Shown: positions 18,914-32,866, counted from the first letter of the stretch. The stretch: 64,000 nt of DNA from Pantoea rwandensis (GCF_000759475.1 NZ_CP009454.1:1550001-1614000); one strand, 5' to 3'. The notes: generated from the sequence alone by a model not told the origin. Translations and numbers: made by a program.

Positions 18914-18940
18914 AAAAAAGCCTCCCGTTTGGGAGGCTTT
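18914..18940 (-). terminator. pheA attenuator (terminator form)
   Basis: On the minus strand AAAGCCTCCC, loop AAAC, GGGAGGCTTT and a T run. It lies between pheL and pheA. The segment ATTGGGAGGCGATTCG just after the pheL stop carries a second GGGAGGC that can compete for the same CCTCCC, which fits an antiterminator switch. Confidence 0.88.
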
Positions 18941-18986
18941 GTTGTTCGTCTTCGCATTCATTTTCACATGACGAATCGCCTCCCAA

Positions 18987-19034
18987 TCAGGGGAAGGTAA
19001 AAAAGAATGCGAAGAAGAACGGTAGATGTTTCAT
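18987..19034 (-). CDS. pheL: PheL leader peptide
   Basis: Fifteen-residue leader [15 protein letters not shown] with seven phenylalanines; E. coli PheL is [15 protein letters not shown]. Ribosome stalling at these codons when Phe-tRNA is scarce prevents the downstream terminator from forming and lets pheA be transcribed. TGA is at 18989-18987. Too short to appear in ordinary ORF calls. Confidence 0.93.
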   Translation of the reverse strand: [15 protein letters not shown]

Positions 19035-19061
19035 GTGTGATTCCAGCAATAAAGTGGATTG

Positions 19062-19091
19062 AGAGTAACCGCAGTGATTTAAAGCTGTCAA
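19062..19091 (-). promoter_or_regulatory. Candidate pheL-pheA promoter
   Basis: Exact TTGACA on the minus strand (19091-19086). The -10 is weak: TACTCT at 18 bp or TTACTC at 17 bp. The -35 starts immediately after the T run of the raiA terminator. Confidence 0.55.
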
Positions 19092-19116
19092 TAAAAAACG
19101 CGCCCGCAGGCGCGTT
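19092..19116 (-). terminator. raiA terminator
   Basis: Minus-strand stem AACGCGCC/GGCGCGTT with TGCG loop, then TTTTATT. It ends raiA just before the pheL promoter. Confidence 0.85.
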
Positions 19117-19132
19117 ACTGGAAAAGGTCTAT

Positions 19133-19459
19133 TTATCCCGCAGGTGTGAAATCTTTCATACTGCTGGTTGCGCGGCGCGCTTCAGGTTTGTGCTGCGCCT
19201 TATTAAGTTGTCGCTCCAGCTTGGCAATCAGATCGTTGATAGCCGTGTACATATCTTCGTGTTTCGCGCTGGCAACCAGCGTGCCGTTAGGTGTGTTAAT
19301 GGTGGCATCAGCCACGAATTCTTTCGGCTCTTTCGATAACACGATGTGCGGATTTATCAGGTGAGTTTGCCACTTTTCCAGCTTGGCGAGACGGTCTTCG
19401 ACATGGTTGCGGATAGCCGCAGTGATTTCCATTTGTTTGCTGGTAATGTTCAGAATCAT
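19133..19459 (-). CDS. raiA: Ribosome-associated inhibitor RaiA (YfiA)
   Basis: Stationary-phase and cold-stress factor that binds the 30S A/P site and stabilises idle 70S ribosomes. 108 residues, slightly shorter than E. coli (113) because the acidic tail is reduced. The family core [40 protein letters not shown] and [22 protein letters not shown] is intact. AGAGAGG precedes the ATG. A consensus CRP site sits about 70 bp upstream. Confidence 0.95.
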   Translation of the reverse strand: MILNITSKQMEITAAIRNHVEDRLAKLEKWQTHLINPHIVLSKEPKEFVADATINTPNGTLVASAKHEDMYTAINDLIAKLERQLNKAQHKPEARRATSSMKDFTPAG

Positions 19460-19496
19460 AGTTAAACCTCTCTGTCATTTCCGTCTGGGTAGGACC

Positions 19497-19538
19497 AGCA
19501 TACCGCGTAAATCAGGAAAAAGTGTGATTCGGATCACA
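19497..19538 (-). promoter_or_regulatory. CRP-dependent raiA promoter
   Basis: TGTGA-N6-TCACA, a perfect CRP core, at 19523-19538, and a minus-strand -10 TATGCT at 19502-19497. With a start near 19490 the CRP site centres at about -41, the class II activator position. No -35 is needed or seen. Confidence 0.75.
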
Positions 19539-19681
19539 TTGAAATGTCACTTTTTGTCAATGCCAATGAATTGTGAGAAAGGCTCATAAAATCGCCGAAA
19601 ATGCTTGAAGGGCAGGGATGAAAAGAGCAAGATTGATGAGTTAACCGCAGCGTAGAATCAGCAATATGGCTGAATTTTCGG

Positions 19682-19712
19682 CAAAAAAAAGCAGCCATTA
19701 AGGCTGCTTTTT
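19682..19712 (-). terminator. bamD terminator
   Basis: Stem AGCAGCC/GGCTGCT with a short loop and A/T runs on both sides (eight As on the plus-strand left side), so it works for minus-strand bamD and possibly both ways. The rest of 19539-19681 shows no gene. Confidence 0.85.
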
Positions 19713-19726
19713 TAATGGTGGCAAAA

Positions 19727-20467
19727 TCAGGACTGATTATTGGTCGCGATGATCTTCGCCACTTTGTCCGCTTCTGCCGTCAGCTGCAGCTGGCGGTAGG
19801 CATTTTCCATCAGCGGCAGCGCTTTGTGTGTCGCTTCAGTATCAGGGAAATCTTTCATCATCCCTTCAACACGGTTAACAACGGCGACATAGGCCCCGCG
19901 CTTGGTATAGAATTGCGCCACCGAGAGTTCATACTTCGCCAGACGCTCTTTCAGGTAGGCTAAACGTTTCTGCGCATCCTCAGCATACTGGCTGTTCGGA
20001 TAGCTGCGCAGTAACTGGGAGAAGTCACGGAAAGCATCACGAGCGTGCGTCGGATCACGATCTGAACGATCGATACCGAAGAAGCCCTGCAGTGCAGAGT
20101 CATCCAACGCCATATCCGTCAGGCCTTTCATATAGATGACGTAATCGATGTTTGGATGAGTCGGATTCAGGCGCATAAAGCGAGCGATAGCGGCTTGCGC
20201 CAGTGGCAGATCGGCATTTTTGTAATACGCGTAGATTAAATCCAGCTGTACTTGCTGCGAATAAGGGCCAAACGGGTAGCGGTTATCCAGTGCTTCCAGT
20301 TGCTTAATCGCCGCTTTAAAGTTACCGTCCTGCAGCTTTTGCTGGGCTGTAGCGTAAATTTCAGATGGCGGGCTGTCCGGAACGGGATCCGATGAGCCGG
20401 AACAACCCACCAGAGCCAGGCTCAGGCTCAATGTGGCAGCAGCCACCAGATGTTTCATACGCGTCAT
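19727..20467 (-). CDS. bamD: Outer-membrane assembly lipoprotein BamD
   Basis: Essential BAM-complex lipoprotein that helps BamA insert beta-barrels in the outer membrane. 246 residues (245 in E. coli). Signal peptide with lipobox LVGC, acylated Cys at residue 22. The mature part has five TPR-like repeats, with [62 protein letters not shown] and the [10 protein letters not shown] block. It is divergent from rluD. Confidence 0.97.
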   Translation of the reverse strand: MTRMKHLVAAATLSLSLALVGCSGSSDPVPDSPPSEIYATAQQKLQDGNFKAAIKQLEALDNRYPFGPYSQQVQLDLIYAYYKNADLPLAQAAIARFMRLNPTHPNIDYVIYMKGLTDMALDDSALQGFFGIDRSDRDPTHARDAFRDFSQLLRSYPNSQYAEDAQKRLAYLKERLAKYELSVAQFYTKRGAYVAVVNRVEGMMKDFPDTEATHKALPLMENAYRQLQLTAEADKVAKIIATNNQS

Positions 20468-20597
20468 GACGAAATGATTATCCTCAAAGTGTTGTAGCGG
20501 AAGCTGTCCGTATAGCTCCCGGTTATGACCTGGTACGATAGCACATTATATTAAACGGCATCGCCGTGAAAACCCAACGTTAACGAAGAAGCTGTAT

Positions 20598-21578
20598 ATG
20601 GCACAACAAGTTCAACTCACCGCAACGGTGTCCGAAGCACAGCTTGGACAACGCTTAGATCAGACTTTGGCGGAATTGTTCCCTGATTATTCACGTTCCC
20701 GCATAAAAGAATGGATCCTTGAGCGTCGCGTCAGCGTCAACGGCACTATCATCGATAAACCGAAAGAGAAAGTTTTCGGCGGTGAGCAGGTGTCTATCGA
20801 TGCTGAAATCGAAGAAGCGCAGCGCTGGGAAGCGCAAAACATTCCCCTGAACATCGTTTATGAAGACGATGATATTCTGGTCATCAACAAACCGCGTGGC
20901 CTGGTGGTGCATCCTGGGGCAGGTAATCCGGATGGTACGGTCCTGAATGCGCTGCTTTACCATTACCCACCGATTGCCGACGTCCCGCGTGCCGGGATCG
21001 TCCATCGTCTTGATAAAGACACAACCGGTTTGATGGTGGTGGCGAAGACCGTTCCCGCTCAGACGCACCTGGTGGAAACGCTGCAGCTGCGCGAGATTAC
21101 CCGTGAATATGAAGCGGTTGCGATTGGCACCATGACGGCAGGCGGCACGGTTAATGAGCCGATGGCGCGTCACTCCACCAAACGCACGCACATGGCGGTA
21201 CACCCTATGGGTAAACCCGCAACCACGCATTATCGCATTATGGAGCATTTCCGTGCTCATACGCGTCTGCGTCTGCGTCTGGAAACGGGTCGTACTCACC
21301 AGATTCGTGTGCACATGGCGCATATCAACCATCCATTAGTGGGTGATCCGCTTTACGGCGGCCGTCCGCGTCCGCCTAAAGGTGCATCCGATGCGTTCAT
21401 TGCTGCGCTGCGCGGTTTTGACCGTCAGGCTCTGCACGCCACCATGCTGCGTCTTTACCATCCCATCACCGGTATTGAGATGGAATGGCATGCGCCGTTG
21501 CCGCAAGACATGGTCGACCTGATTGACGCGTTGAAAGCCGATACTCATGAGTTCCGTGATCAAATGGATTGGCTATGA
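20598..21578 (+). CDS. rluD: 23S rRNA pseudouridine(1911/1915/1917) synthase RluD
   Basis: Modifies helix 69 of 23S rRNA, needed for normal 50S assembly and termination. 326 residues, equal to E. coli. N-terminal S4 RNA-binding domain (about 18-80), then the RluA-type catalytic domain with HRLDKDTTGLMVVAKT, catalytic Asp at residue 139. The stop overlaps the pgeF start as ATGA. Confidence 0.97.
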   Translation: MAQQVQLTATVSEAQLGQRLDQTLAELFPDYSRSRIKEWILERRVSVNGTIIDKPKEKVFGGEQVSIDAEIEEAQRWEAQNIPLNIVYEDDDILVINKPRGLVVHPGAGNPDGTVLNALLYHYPPIADVPRAGIVHRLDKDTTGLMVVAKTVPAQTHLVETLQLREITREYEAVAIGTMTAGGTVNEPMARHSTKRTHMAVHPMGKPATTHYRIMEHFRAHTRLRLRLETGRTHQIRVHMAHINHPLVGDPLYGGRPRPPKGASDAFIAALRGFDRQALHATMLRLYHPITGIEMEWHAPLPQDMVDLIDALKADTHEFRDQMDWL

Positions 21579-22300
21579 GTGAGTGGATCATTCCTGACTG
21601 GCCTGCACCGCAGCGCGTTCAGGCATGTTCCACCTTGCGACATGGCGGTGTGAGCGCTGCGCCCTGGGATTCGCTGAATCTTGGGGCGCACGTTGGCGAT
21701 GCTGAAACGCATGTCTTGCAAAATCGTCAGCATTTGAAAGATACGCTGCTGCCCGCCATGCCGCAGTGGCTTAATCAGGTGCATGGCCAGGACGTTGTAC
21801 GTTTGCCTGCGGACGAGTTATTACCCAATGCTGATGCGGCCATCACCCGCGAATCCGGCGTCGTTTGCGCCATCATGACGGCAGATTGCTTGCCGGTGTT
21901 GTTTTGCAGTGATGATGGCAGTGAAGTGGCCGCTGCTCACGCTGGCTGGCGTGGTCTGTGTAACGGCGTGCTGGAACAGACGCTGCAGCAGTTTCGCTCA
22001 CCAGCCCGTGAGATCCACGTCTGGCTTGGACCCGCCATCGGCCCTCAGGCATTTGAAGTTGGTGCAGAGGTGCGAGAAGCCTTTTTGGCGCACGATGTAC
22101 AAGCCGATGCGGCTTTTCGCCCGGTTGGTGACAAATATTTTGCGAATATCTGGCAGTTAGCGCGTCAGCGGCTTCAGGCCGCGGGAGTGCATTCTATCAG
22201 TGGTTCACAGCGTTGCACTTTCACCGAAGCCAATGATTTTTTCTCCTACCGACGAGATGGAATCACCGGGCGTATGGCAACTTTGATTTGGCTGAGATAA
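21575..22300 (+). CDS. pgeF: PgeF (YfiH), peptidoglycan editing / purine nucleoside phosphorylase-like protein
   Basis: DUF152 (laccase-domain) protein; in E. coli it keeps L-Ser out of the peptide stem of peptidoglycan precursors, and relatives have purine nucleoside phosphorylase/adenosine deaminase activity. 241 residues from ATG 21575, which overlaps the rluD stop by four bases. Metal and active-site motifs NQVHGQDV, MTADCLPVLF and AAAHAGWRGLCNGV are intact, and the C-terminus has RCTFTEANDFFSYRRDG. Confidence 0.93.
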   Translation: MSEWIIPDWPAPQRVQACSTLRHGGVSAAPWDSLNLGAHVGDAETHVLQNRQHLKDTLLPAMPQWLNQVHGQDVVRLPADELLPNADAAITRESGVVCAIMTADCLPVLFCSDDGSEVAAAHAGWRGLCNGVLEQTLQQFRSPAREIHVWLGPAIGPQAFEVGAEVREAFLAHDVQADAAFRPVGDKYFANIWQLARQRLQAAGVHSISGSQRCTFTEANDFFSYRRDGITGRMATLIWLR

Positions 22301-22358
22301 TCTTACGCCGCAAGACGATCCAGTAGCGTATTTTTTGTTCGCAACACAGGTCATTAAC

Positions 22359-22388
22359 CTTGAAATATTTGAGGGATGACCTCATTTA
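22359..22388 (+). promoter_or_regulatory. Sigma-32 heat-shock promoter of clpB
   Basis: CTTGAAA (22359-22365), 14-bp spacer, CCTCATTTA (22380-22388), close to the RpoH consensus CTTGAAA-N13/14-CCCCATNT and about 40 bp ahead of the clpB start. Confidence 0.85.
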
Positions 22389-22424
22389 ATCTCCAGTAGC
22401 ATTTTGACCTGTATTGGAGGAATC

Positions 22425-24998
22425 ATGCGTCTGGATCGTCTTACTAATAAATTCCAGTTGGCCCTTGCCGATGCTCAGTCCCTTGCCCTGGGACACGACA
22501 ATCAATTCATTGAACCCCTTCATTTGATGAGCGCGTTGCTCAATCAGGAAGGCGGATCGGTGCGTCCGTTGCTTAGCGCAGCAGGTGCCGATGTGGCTGG
22601 TCTGCGTACCAGCATCGAACAAGCTATCAACCGACTGCCGCAGGTAGAAGGTACGGATGGCGACGTACAGCCTTCAGCCGATCTCATTCGGGCTCTTAAT
22701 CTGTGCGACAAACTCGCGCAAAAGCGCGGCGACAACTTTATATCATCTGAATTATTTGTTCTGGCGGCCCTCGACTCTCGTGGTTCGCTGGCGGACCTAT
22801 TGAAGTCTGCCGGTGCAACCACCGAAAAACTCACCAAGGCCATCGAGCAATTGCGGGGAGGAGAGAACGTGAACGATCAAGGGGCTGAAGATCAGCGTCA
22901 GGCTTTAAAAAAATACACCATCGATCTGACTGAGCGCGCCGAACTGGGCAAGTTAGATCCGGTAATTGGTCGTGATGAAGAGATTCGTCGCACCATTCAG
23001 GTTTTGCAGCGCCGTACTAAAAACAACCCGGTATTAATTGGGGAGCCCGGCGTGGGTAAAACCGCGATTGCCGAAGGGTTAGCGCAGCGCATTATCAATG
23101 GTGAAGTGCCCGAAGGCCTGAAAGGCCGTCGCGTGTTAGCACTGGACATGGGAGCGCTGGTGGCGGGCGCTAAATATCGCGGCGAATTCGAAGAGCGCCT
23201 GAAAGGTGTGCTGAGCGATCTGGCAAAACAGGAAGGCAACGTTATTCTGTTTATCGACGAACTGCACACCATGGTCGGTGCGGGTAAAGCCGATGGTGCG
23301 ATGGATGCCGGTAACATGCTGAAACCTGCATTAGCGCGCGGTGAGTTGCACTGCGTTGGTGCCACCACGCTGAATGAGTATCGTCAGTTCATTGAAAAAG
23401 ATGCCGCACTGGAGCGTCGTTTCCAGAAAGTCTTTGTGGCTGAGCCGAGTGTAGAAGACACCATTGCTATTCTGCGAGGCCTGAAAGAGCGCTATGAACT
23501 GCACCACCATGTGCAGATTACGGATCCGGCAATTGTGGCTGCAGCAACGCTGTCGCACCGCTATATCTCCGATCGCCAGTTGCCAGATAAGGCCATTGAC
23601 TTGATCGATGAGGCAGCATCAAGCATTCGTTTGCAGATGGATTCGAAACCGGAATCGTTGGATCGTCTGGAGCGCCGCATCATCCAGTTAAAGCTGGAAC
23701 AGCAGGCGCTGAAGAAAGAGTCGGACGATGCCAGTATCAAACGTCTGGAGATGCTGGAAACGGAACTCGATCAGAAAGAGCGTGAATACGCTGAACTGGA
23801 AGAAGAGTGGAAAGCGGAAAAAGCCTCTCTGACGGGTACGCAGAACATTAAGGCGGAACTGGAGCAGGCTCGTCTGGCGATGGAGCAGGCGCGACGTACT
23901 GGTGACCTGGGGCAAATGTCTGAACTGCAATACGGCAAAATTCCAGAGCTGGAAAAGCAGCTCGCTATTGCCACGCAGTCAGAAGGTAAAACCATGAAAC
24001 TGTTACGTAACCGCGTAACAGATGTGGAAATTGCCGACGTGCTAGCGCGCTGGACCGGCATTCCAGTGGCACGAATGATGGAAGGCGAGCGTGAGAAATT
24101 GCTGCGAATGGAGCAAGAGCTGCATGCGCGCGTGATTGGCCAGAACGAAGCTGTTGATGCAGTATCGAATGCGATTCGTCGTAGTCGTGCGGGTCTGTCC
24201 GATCCTAATCGTCCCATTGGCTCGTTCCTGTTCCTCGGACCAACCGGTGTTGGTAAAACCGAACTGAGTAAAGCGCTGGCTAACTTCTTGTTCGACAGCG
24301 ACGATGCCATGGTGCGTATTGATATGTCCGAGTTTATGGAAAAACACTCGGTGTCACGTTTAGTGGGTGCTCCTCCGGGCTATGTCGGTTATGAAGAGGG
24401 TGGTTATCTGACAGAAGCTGTTCGTCGTCGCCCTTATTCTGTGATTCTGCTGGATGAAGTCGAAAAGGCTCACCCGGATGTCTTCAACATCTTGTTGCAG
24501 GTATTGGATGATGGGCGTTTGACCGATGGCCAGGGACGCACGGTCGATTTCCGTAATACCGTGGTCATTATGACCTCTAACATTGGGTCTGATCTGATCC
24601 AGGAACGTTTCGGTGCGTTGGACTATCCGGAAATGAAAGATATGGTGATGACGGTGGTAGGTTCGCATTTCCGCCCTGAGTTCATTAACCGTATTGATGA
24701 GGTGGTGGTGTTCCATCCATTGGGAGAACAGCACATTGCCTCCATCGCGCAGATTCAGCTGCAGCGGTTGTATCAGCGTCTCGAGGAGCGTGGTTATCAA
24801 TTGCATATCTCTGATGCTGCGCTGAAACTGCTTGGCGAAAATGGTTACGATCCCGTTTATGGTGCGCGCCCATTAAAACGCGCTATCCAACAGCAGATCG
24901 AAAACCCGTTGGCGCAGAAGATTCTTTCTGGTGCTTTTATCCCGGGTAAAACCATTGAGATGGATGTAAAAGACGACATTATTGTGGCGCATCAGTAA
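22425..24998 (+). CDS. clpB: ClpB disaggregase (Hsp100)
   Basis: Hexameric AAA+ chaperone that threads proteins out of aggregates with DnaK. 857 residues, equal to E. coli, from ATG 22425 with TTGGAGG upstream. Order: N domain (1-145), NBD1 with Walker A GEPGVGKT (near 206), the long coiled-coil middle domain (about 410-525), NBD2 with Walker A GPTGVGKT (near 605) and the C-terminal domain. An internal GTG at 22869 (Val149) preceded by GGGGAGGAG would give the N-domain-less form known from E. coli. Heat-shock promoter upstream, strong terminator downstream. Confidence 0.98.
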   Translation: MRLDRLTNKFQLALADAQSLALGHDNQFIEPLHLMSALLNQEGGSVRPLLSAAGADVAGLRTSIEQAINRLPQVEGTDGDVQPSADLIRALNLCDKLAQKRGDNFISSELFVLAALDSRGSLADLLKSAGATTEKLTKAIEQLRGGENVNDQGAEDQRQALKKYTIDLTERAELGKLDPVIGRDEEIRRTIQVLQRRTKNNPVLIGEPGVGKTAIAEGLAQRIINGEVPEGLKGRRVLALDMGALVAGAKYRGEFEERLKGVLSDLAKQEGNVILFIDELHTMVGAGKADGAMDAGNMLKPALARGELHCVGATTLNEYRQFIEKDAALERRFQKVFVAEPSVEDTIAILRGLKERYELHHHVQITDPAIVAAATLSHRYISDRQLPDKAIDLIDEAASSIRLQMDSKPESLDRLERRIIQLKLEQQALKKESDDASIKRLEMLETELDQKEREYAELEEEWKAEKASLTGTQNIKAELEQARLAMEQARRTGDLGQMSELQYGKIPELEKQLAIATQSEGKTMKLLRNRVTDVEIADVLARWTGIPVARMMEGEREKLLRMEQELHARVIGQNEAVDAVSNAIRRSRAGLSDPNRPIGSFLFLGPTGVGKTELSKALANFLFDSDDAMVRIDMSEFMEKHSVSRLVGAPPGYVGYEEGGYLTEAVRRRPYSVILLDEVEKAHPDVFNILLQVLDDGRLTDGQGRTVDFRNTVVIMTSNIGSDLIQERFGALDYPEMKDMVMTVVGSHFRPEFINRIDEVVVFHPLGEQHIASIAQIQLQRLYQRLEERGYQLHISDAALKLLGENGYDPVYGARPLKRAIQQQIENPLAQKILSGAFIPGKTIEMDVKDDIIVAHQ

Positions 24999-25012
24999 TG
25001 CGATGTGACTTT

Positions 25013-25037
25013 AACGGGCCTGCGGGCCCGTTTTTTT
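25013..25037 (+). terminator. clpB terminator
   Basis: Eight-bp stem AACGGGCC/GGCCCGTT with a TGCG loop and a seven-T tract. Confidence 0.9.
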
Positions 25038-25119
25038 ATGGTGTTTCACAAGATTTAGGTCGATTTTGCAACGTTTGGGTTAAAGAGTGAGCGGTCGTGC
25101 AAAAACTTTAAATTAACGC

Positions 25120-25147
25120 TTGTCAGTCCATCAGAAATCCCTATACT
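25120..25147 (+). promoter_or_regulatory. rRNA operon promoter P1
   Basis: TTGTCA (25120-25125), 16-bp spacer, TATACT (25142-25147), GC-rich discriminator GCGCC. The A/T-rich AAAAACTTTAAATTAA just upstream is a good UP element. Confidence 0.85.
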
Positions 25148-25240
25148 GCGCCACCACTGAGACGGCAAAGCGGCAACGCAGACGGCTCAGCAGGGAGTGA
25201 AGAAATTCATCCCGCCGGAGAAAAACGCTGAAAAAAACGT

Positions 25241-25268
25241 TTGACTCTGAAGGAGGAAAGCGTAATAT
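25241..25268 (+). promoter_or_regulatory. rRNA operon promoter P2
   Basis: TTGACT (25241-25246), 16-bp spacer, TAATAT (25263-25268), with an A-rich UP-like AAAAAAACG upstream, about 120 bp after P1. Confidence 0.85.
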
Positions 25269-25308
25269 ACGCCACCTCGCAACAGCAGCTTAAGGCGCTG
25301 ATTGCACC

Positions 25309-25320
25309 GCTCTTTAACAA
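25309..25320 (+). promoter_or_regulatory. boxA antitermination site in the rRNA leader
   Basis: GCTCTTTAACAA, the NusB/NusE binding element of rRNA leaders. A second CTCTTTAACAAT lies in the 16S-23S spacer near 27444. Confidence 0.8.
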
Positions 25321-25472
25321 TTTATCAGACAATCTGTGTGGGCACTCGCAGGATTGATATCAGCGTCTCCGGACGTAAAAAATATCAAGTCTCACGAGTG
25401 AACACATAATGAAATTCATTATGACGTTTTACAGATGAGCATCGCTGCACTTGTTGCAGCAAATCAAACTTT

Positions 25473-27012
<1,540 letters not shown>

Positions 27013-27086
27013 CCTGAAGATACCTTCCCGCGCAGTGCTCACACAGATTGTCTGATAGAAAAGTAACGAGCAGAAAAAACCTCTAC

Positions 27087-27163
<77 letters not shown>

Positions 27164-27305
27164 AATTTCTTCTCATGCTGCGTTAAAGCGCCGCTCGTAT
27201 AGCTCACTATACGTCGCGACCCTTTTACTTGCCTGAAAAGAAATTACCGTTTGAAAAAGCGGAACTCCTGGTGAGTGGTAGTAGTGGTCTCTGCAGTAAC
27301 TGTAT

Positions 27306-27381
27306 GGGGCTATAGCTCAGCTGGGAGAGCGCCTGCCTTGCACGCAGGAGGTCAGCGGTTCGATCCCGCTTAGCTCCACCA
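27306..27381 (+). tRNA. alaT: tRNA-Ala (UGC) in the 16S-23S spacer
   Basis: 76 nt with acceptor GGGGCTA, anticodon TGC in CTTGCAC, T-loop GGTTCGATCCC and encoded CCA. Confidence 0.97.
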
Positions 27382-27583
27382 TTACAGTGACTCAAAACAA
27401 TACTTCAGAGCGTACCGGCAACGGTGTGCTGCGAAGTATTATGCTCTTTAACAATCCGGAACAAGCTGAAAATTGAAACGACACGTCGCGTTCATTCTCC
27501 GTAATAAGAATGAATAAACGATGTGTTCGAGTCTCTCAAATGCTTGCAGTCTGCATGCGTTGTAAAACGCCTGTGGGTTGTGA

Positions 27584-30490
<2,907 letters not shown>

Positions 30491-30591
30491 ACAACGCCAG
30501 AGGCGTTTTTGAGAGACGCAACAGATTTTCAGCTTTGTTCGAACGGATTGGTTCGCGTGGTGACTTTTGTCACGGCGTGAATAACAGAATT

Positions 30592-30711
30592 TGCCTGGCG
30601 GCTTTAGCGCGGTGGTCCCACCTGACCCCATGCCGAACTCAGAAGTGAAACGCCGTAGCGCCGATGGTAGTGTGGGGTCTCCCCATGCGAGAGTAGGGAA
30701 CTGCCAGGCAT
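30592..30711 (+). rRNA. rrf: 5S ribosomal RNA
   Basis: 120 nt, TGCCTGGCGGC to CTGCCAGGCAT, ends complementary. Relative to E. coli the helix I/loop A junction reads TTTAGCG rather than CGTAGCG. No tRNA follows it. Confidence 0.98.
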
Positions 30712-30724
30712 CAAACAAGTGAAG

Positions 30725-30754
30725 AAACCCTGAACGCAAGTTCAGGGTTTTTTT
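30725..30754 (+). terminator. rRNA operon terminator
   Basis: Eleven-bp stem AAACCCTGAAC/GTTCAGGGTTT with GCAA tetraloop, then a T tract. Confidence 0.93.
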
Positions 30755-30755
30755 C

Positions 30756-30804
30756 CGTCTGTAGCCAGGGGATAGTCCAGGTTTTTCTTACGTCTGTAGC
30801 CAGG
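30756..30804. repeat. 14-bp direct repeat just after the rRNA operon
   Basis: CGTCTGTAGCCAGG occurs at 30756-30769 and again at 30791-30804, with a shorter CGTCTG at about 30813. The first copy touches the rRNA terminator. Confidence 0.8.
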
Positions 30805-30863
30805 AGATTTTACGTCTGAAATTCAGCCAGTCCTGCAAACACCTCCCCGCTTAGGGGCCTTTT

Positions 30864-31112
30864 TCAGCCAGTTTTCGATAAAACCAGCAACCTTAACCGG
30901 CTGATTATTTCGATAAAATCAGCAACCTTAACCGGCTGATTAATATCAGGAAGAGGCCGGTCGATCGTTGATTTCTCATTGCTGGCCAGCGCAATCACAT
31001 ATTCATCCAGTAAATCAGCTAATTCACCTTTGACACCACGCCGCCACAGCGCGATTTTGGCTACAGACTCACCTTCAAAGCCTTCAACCAGTACTGAAAC
31101 ATCGCCCTGATT
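30864..31112 (-). pseudogene. Remnant of an unidentified gene, frameshifted by a tandem duplication
   Basis: An 82-codon open stretch on the minus strand with no ATG. It reads GDVSVLVEGFEGESVAKIAL, then LWRRGVKGELADLLDEYVIA and further plausible protein. After PVKVADFIE the frame becomes ISRLRLLVLSKTG and stops. This shift coincides with a 35-bp tandem duplication; removing one copy would restore FIENWLKKAPKRGGVCRTG and a stop. I do not recognise the family. Coding character is inferred only from residue composition. It fills the gap between the rRNA operon and kgtP. Confidence 0.5.
30873..30942. repeat. 35-bp tandem direct repeat, two copies
   Basis: Units at 30873-30907 and 30908-30942 are identical except one C/T difference. 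Each begins TTTCGATAAAA and ends CCGGCTGATTA. The length is not a multiple of three, so it breaks the reading frame of the remnant gene it lies in. Confidence 0.92.
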
Positions 31113-31237
31113 TCACCCCAAAATCCCTCACTAATCACAAATTAGCACCTTCAACGTCATCCAATTCCCGAAACCGCCCAACACGTGCTTTACTGAATCC
31201 TTTGGCATTAATTTATCGCAAGGAAATGAGGTAAGAC

Positions 31238-32542
31238 ATGACCGACTCACTACAACAAAAAGTGGCACCATCTGAATCAACGATAAACAGCAAACAGCGC
31301 ATCTGGGCGATTGTGGGCGCATCATCAGGCAATCTGGTCGAATGGTTCGACTTTTACGTTTACTCCTTTTTCTCACTCTATTTCGCGCATGTATTCTTCC
31401 CCGCAGGTGATACCACCACGCAGTTACTGCAAACCGCAGGCGTATTCGCCGCTGGATTTTTGATGCGTCCGATTGGTGGCTGGTTATTTGGCTATATAGC
31501 CGATCGCCATGGACGTAAAAACTCAATGCTGATTTCTGTCTGCATGATGTGTTTAGGATCCCTGGTGATCGCTTGCCTGCCAGGATACGGCGAAATTGGC
31601 GTGGCGGCACCAGTGATCCTGCTGCTGGCGCGTATGTTTCAAGGGTTGTCAGTGGGCGGAGAGTATGGCACCAGCGCCACTTATATGAGTGAAGTCGCTT
31701 TAGAAGGGCGTAAAGGTTTTTATGCTTCATTCCAGTACGTGACACTGATTGGCGGCCAGCTGTTAGCCGTGCTCACCGTAGTGGTGCTGCAACAGATCCT
31801 CAGCGACGAAGCGTTGCGCAACTGGGGCTGGCGCATCCCCTTCTTCCTCGGTGCCGTGCTGGCCGTTGTCGCACTGTGGCTGCGTCGCTCACTGAATGAA
31901 ACCTCCGAGAAAAAGAATCGTGAACATAAAGATGCGGGCAGCGTTATGGGTTTGCTGCGCAATCACTCACGCGCGTTTCTGATGGTATTGGGCTTTACTG
32001 CCGGCGGTTCACTGAGCTTCTATACCTTCACCACCTATATGCAAAAGTATCTGGTCAATACGGCGGGGATGGATGCACGCAGCGCCAGTGGATTGATGAC
32101 AGCCGCATTATTCGTCTTCATGCTGATTCAGCCGATCGTCGGGGCGCTGTCAGATAAGATCGGTCGTCGATCTTCGATGATGATCTTTGGTGCGGGGGCA
32201 GCGATCTGTACCGTACCGATCCTGATGATGCTGCAAAATGTGCAGAGCAGTTGGGCTGCATTTGCGCTGATTATGCTGGCGCTGATTATCACCAGTTTCT
32301 ATACCGCTATCAGCGGCATTCTAAAAGCGGAAATGTTCCCACCAGAAGTGCGCGCGCTTGGCGTTGGCTTATCTTATGCGGTGGCTAATGCGATCTTTGG
32401 TGGTTCGGCCGAGTATGTCGCTTTACTGCTGAAGAAAGAGGGGATTGAAACCAGTTTCTTCTGGTATGTGTCGGCGATGGGGGCATTGGCCTTCGTTATT
32501 TCCCTGATGCTCCATCGCAAAGGGAAGGGCATTACACTGTGA
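31238..32542 (+). CDS. kgtP: Alpha-ketoglutarate permease
   Basis: Proton symporter of the major facilitator superfamily (metabolite:H+ symporter family) for 2-oxoglutarate uptake; inner membrane, about 12 helices. 434 residues (432 in E. coli). Family blocks: [34 protein letters not shown] at the first helix, the loop 2-3 motif [38 protein letters not shown] in helix 4/5, and [11 protein letters not shown] between helices 8 and 9. The ATG is preceded by AAGGAAATGAGG. Monocistronic, convergent with yfiM. Confidence 0.95.
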   Translation: MTDSLQQKVAPSESTINSKQRIWAIVGASSGNLVEWFDFYVYSFFSLYFAHVFFPAGDTTTQLLQTAGVFAAGFLMRPIGGWLFGYIADRHGRKNSMLISVCMMCLGSLVIACLPGYGEIGVAAPVILLLARMFQGLSVGGEYGTSATYMSEVALEGRKGFYASFQYVTLIGGQLLAVLTVVVLQQILSDEALRNWGWRIPFFLGAVLAVVALWLRRSLNETSEKKNREHKDAGSVMGLLRNHSRAFLMVLGFTAGGSLSFYTFTTYMQKYLVNTAGMDARSASGLMTAALFVFMLIQPIVGALSDKIGRRSSMMIFGAGAAICTVPILMMLQNVQSSWAAFALIMLALIITSFYTAISGILKAEMFPPEVRALGVGLSYAVANAIFGGSAEYVALLLKKEGIETSFFWYVSAMGALAFVISLMLHRKGKGITL

Positions 32543-32863
32543 TTATTGACTTAAATTCCACAAGGCAACGCCAGTGGCCGCTCCCGCCACGTCATAGCTA
32601 AGATCTTTCCAACTCCAGCCGCTCCCCGAAGAGCGGCTGTCATATAACTCTTTTCCTACGCCAAAACTCAGCGAGAACAAAAAGCCAAAACGTAAATTTT
32701 GTCCACGGCTTTGATGCTGGTGTTGGGAGATTTCGCTGCCGGCAGCGGCTAGCACGGCAGAAGAGAAGAAGTGTTCGGCTTTGTCTTTACCGGTCCAGTT
32801 ATCTTGTGCCACATGCGCACATCCACTACAAAGTAAAACTACGCAGAGGATGAGCGCACGCAT
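32543..32863 (-). CDS. yfiM: YfiM, small lipoprotein (DUF2279)
   Basis: Predicted lipoprotein of 106 residues with lipobox LCSGC (Cys 15); E. coli YfiM has no assigned function. The conserved block KDKAEHFFSSAVLAAAGSEI, then GVGKELYDSRSSGSGWSWKDLSYDVAGAATG, identifies the family. Its start lies 3 bp after the pssA stop on the same strand, so it is cotranscribed with the phospholipid gene. Confidence 0.88.
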   Translation of the reverse strand: MRALILCVVLLCSGCAHVAQDNWTGKDKAEHFFSSAVLAAAGSEISQHQHQSRGQNLRFGFLFSLSFGVGKELYDSRSSGSGWSWKDLSYDVAGAATGVALWNLSQ

Positions 32864-32866
32864 CGG

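Noticed and set aside
17725..18957. Longer PheA starting at 18957 ([14 protein letters not shown])
   Set aside because: The extra codons are the attenuator hairpin; ATG 18888 gives the known N-terminus.
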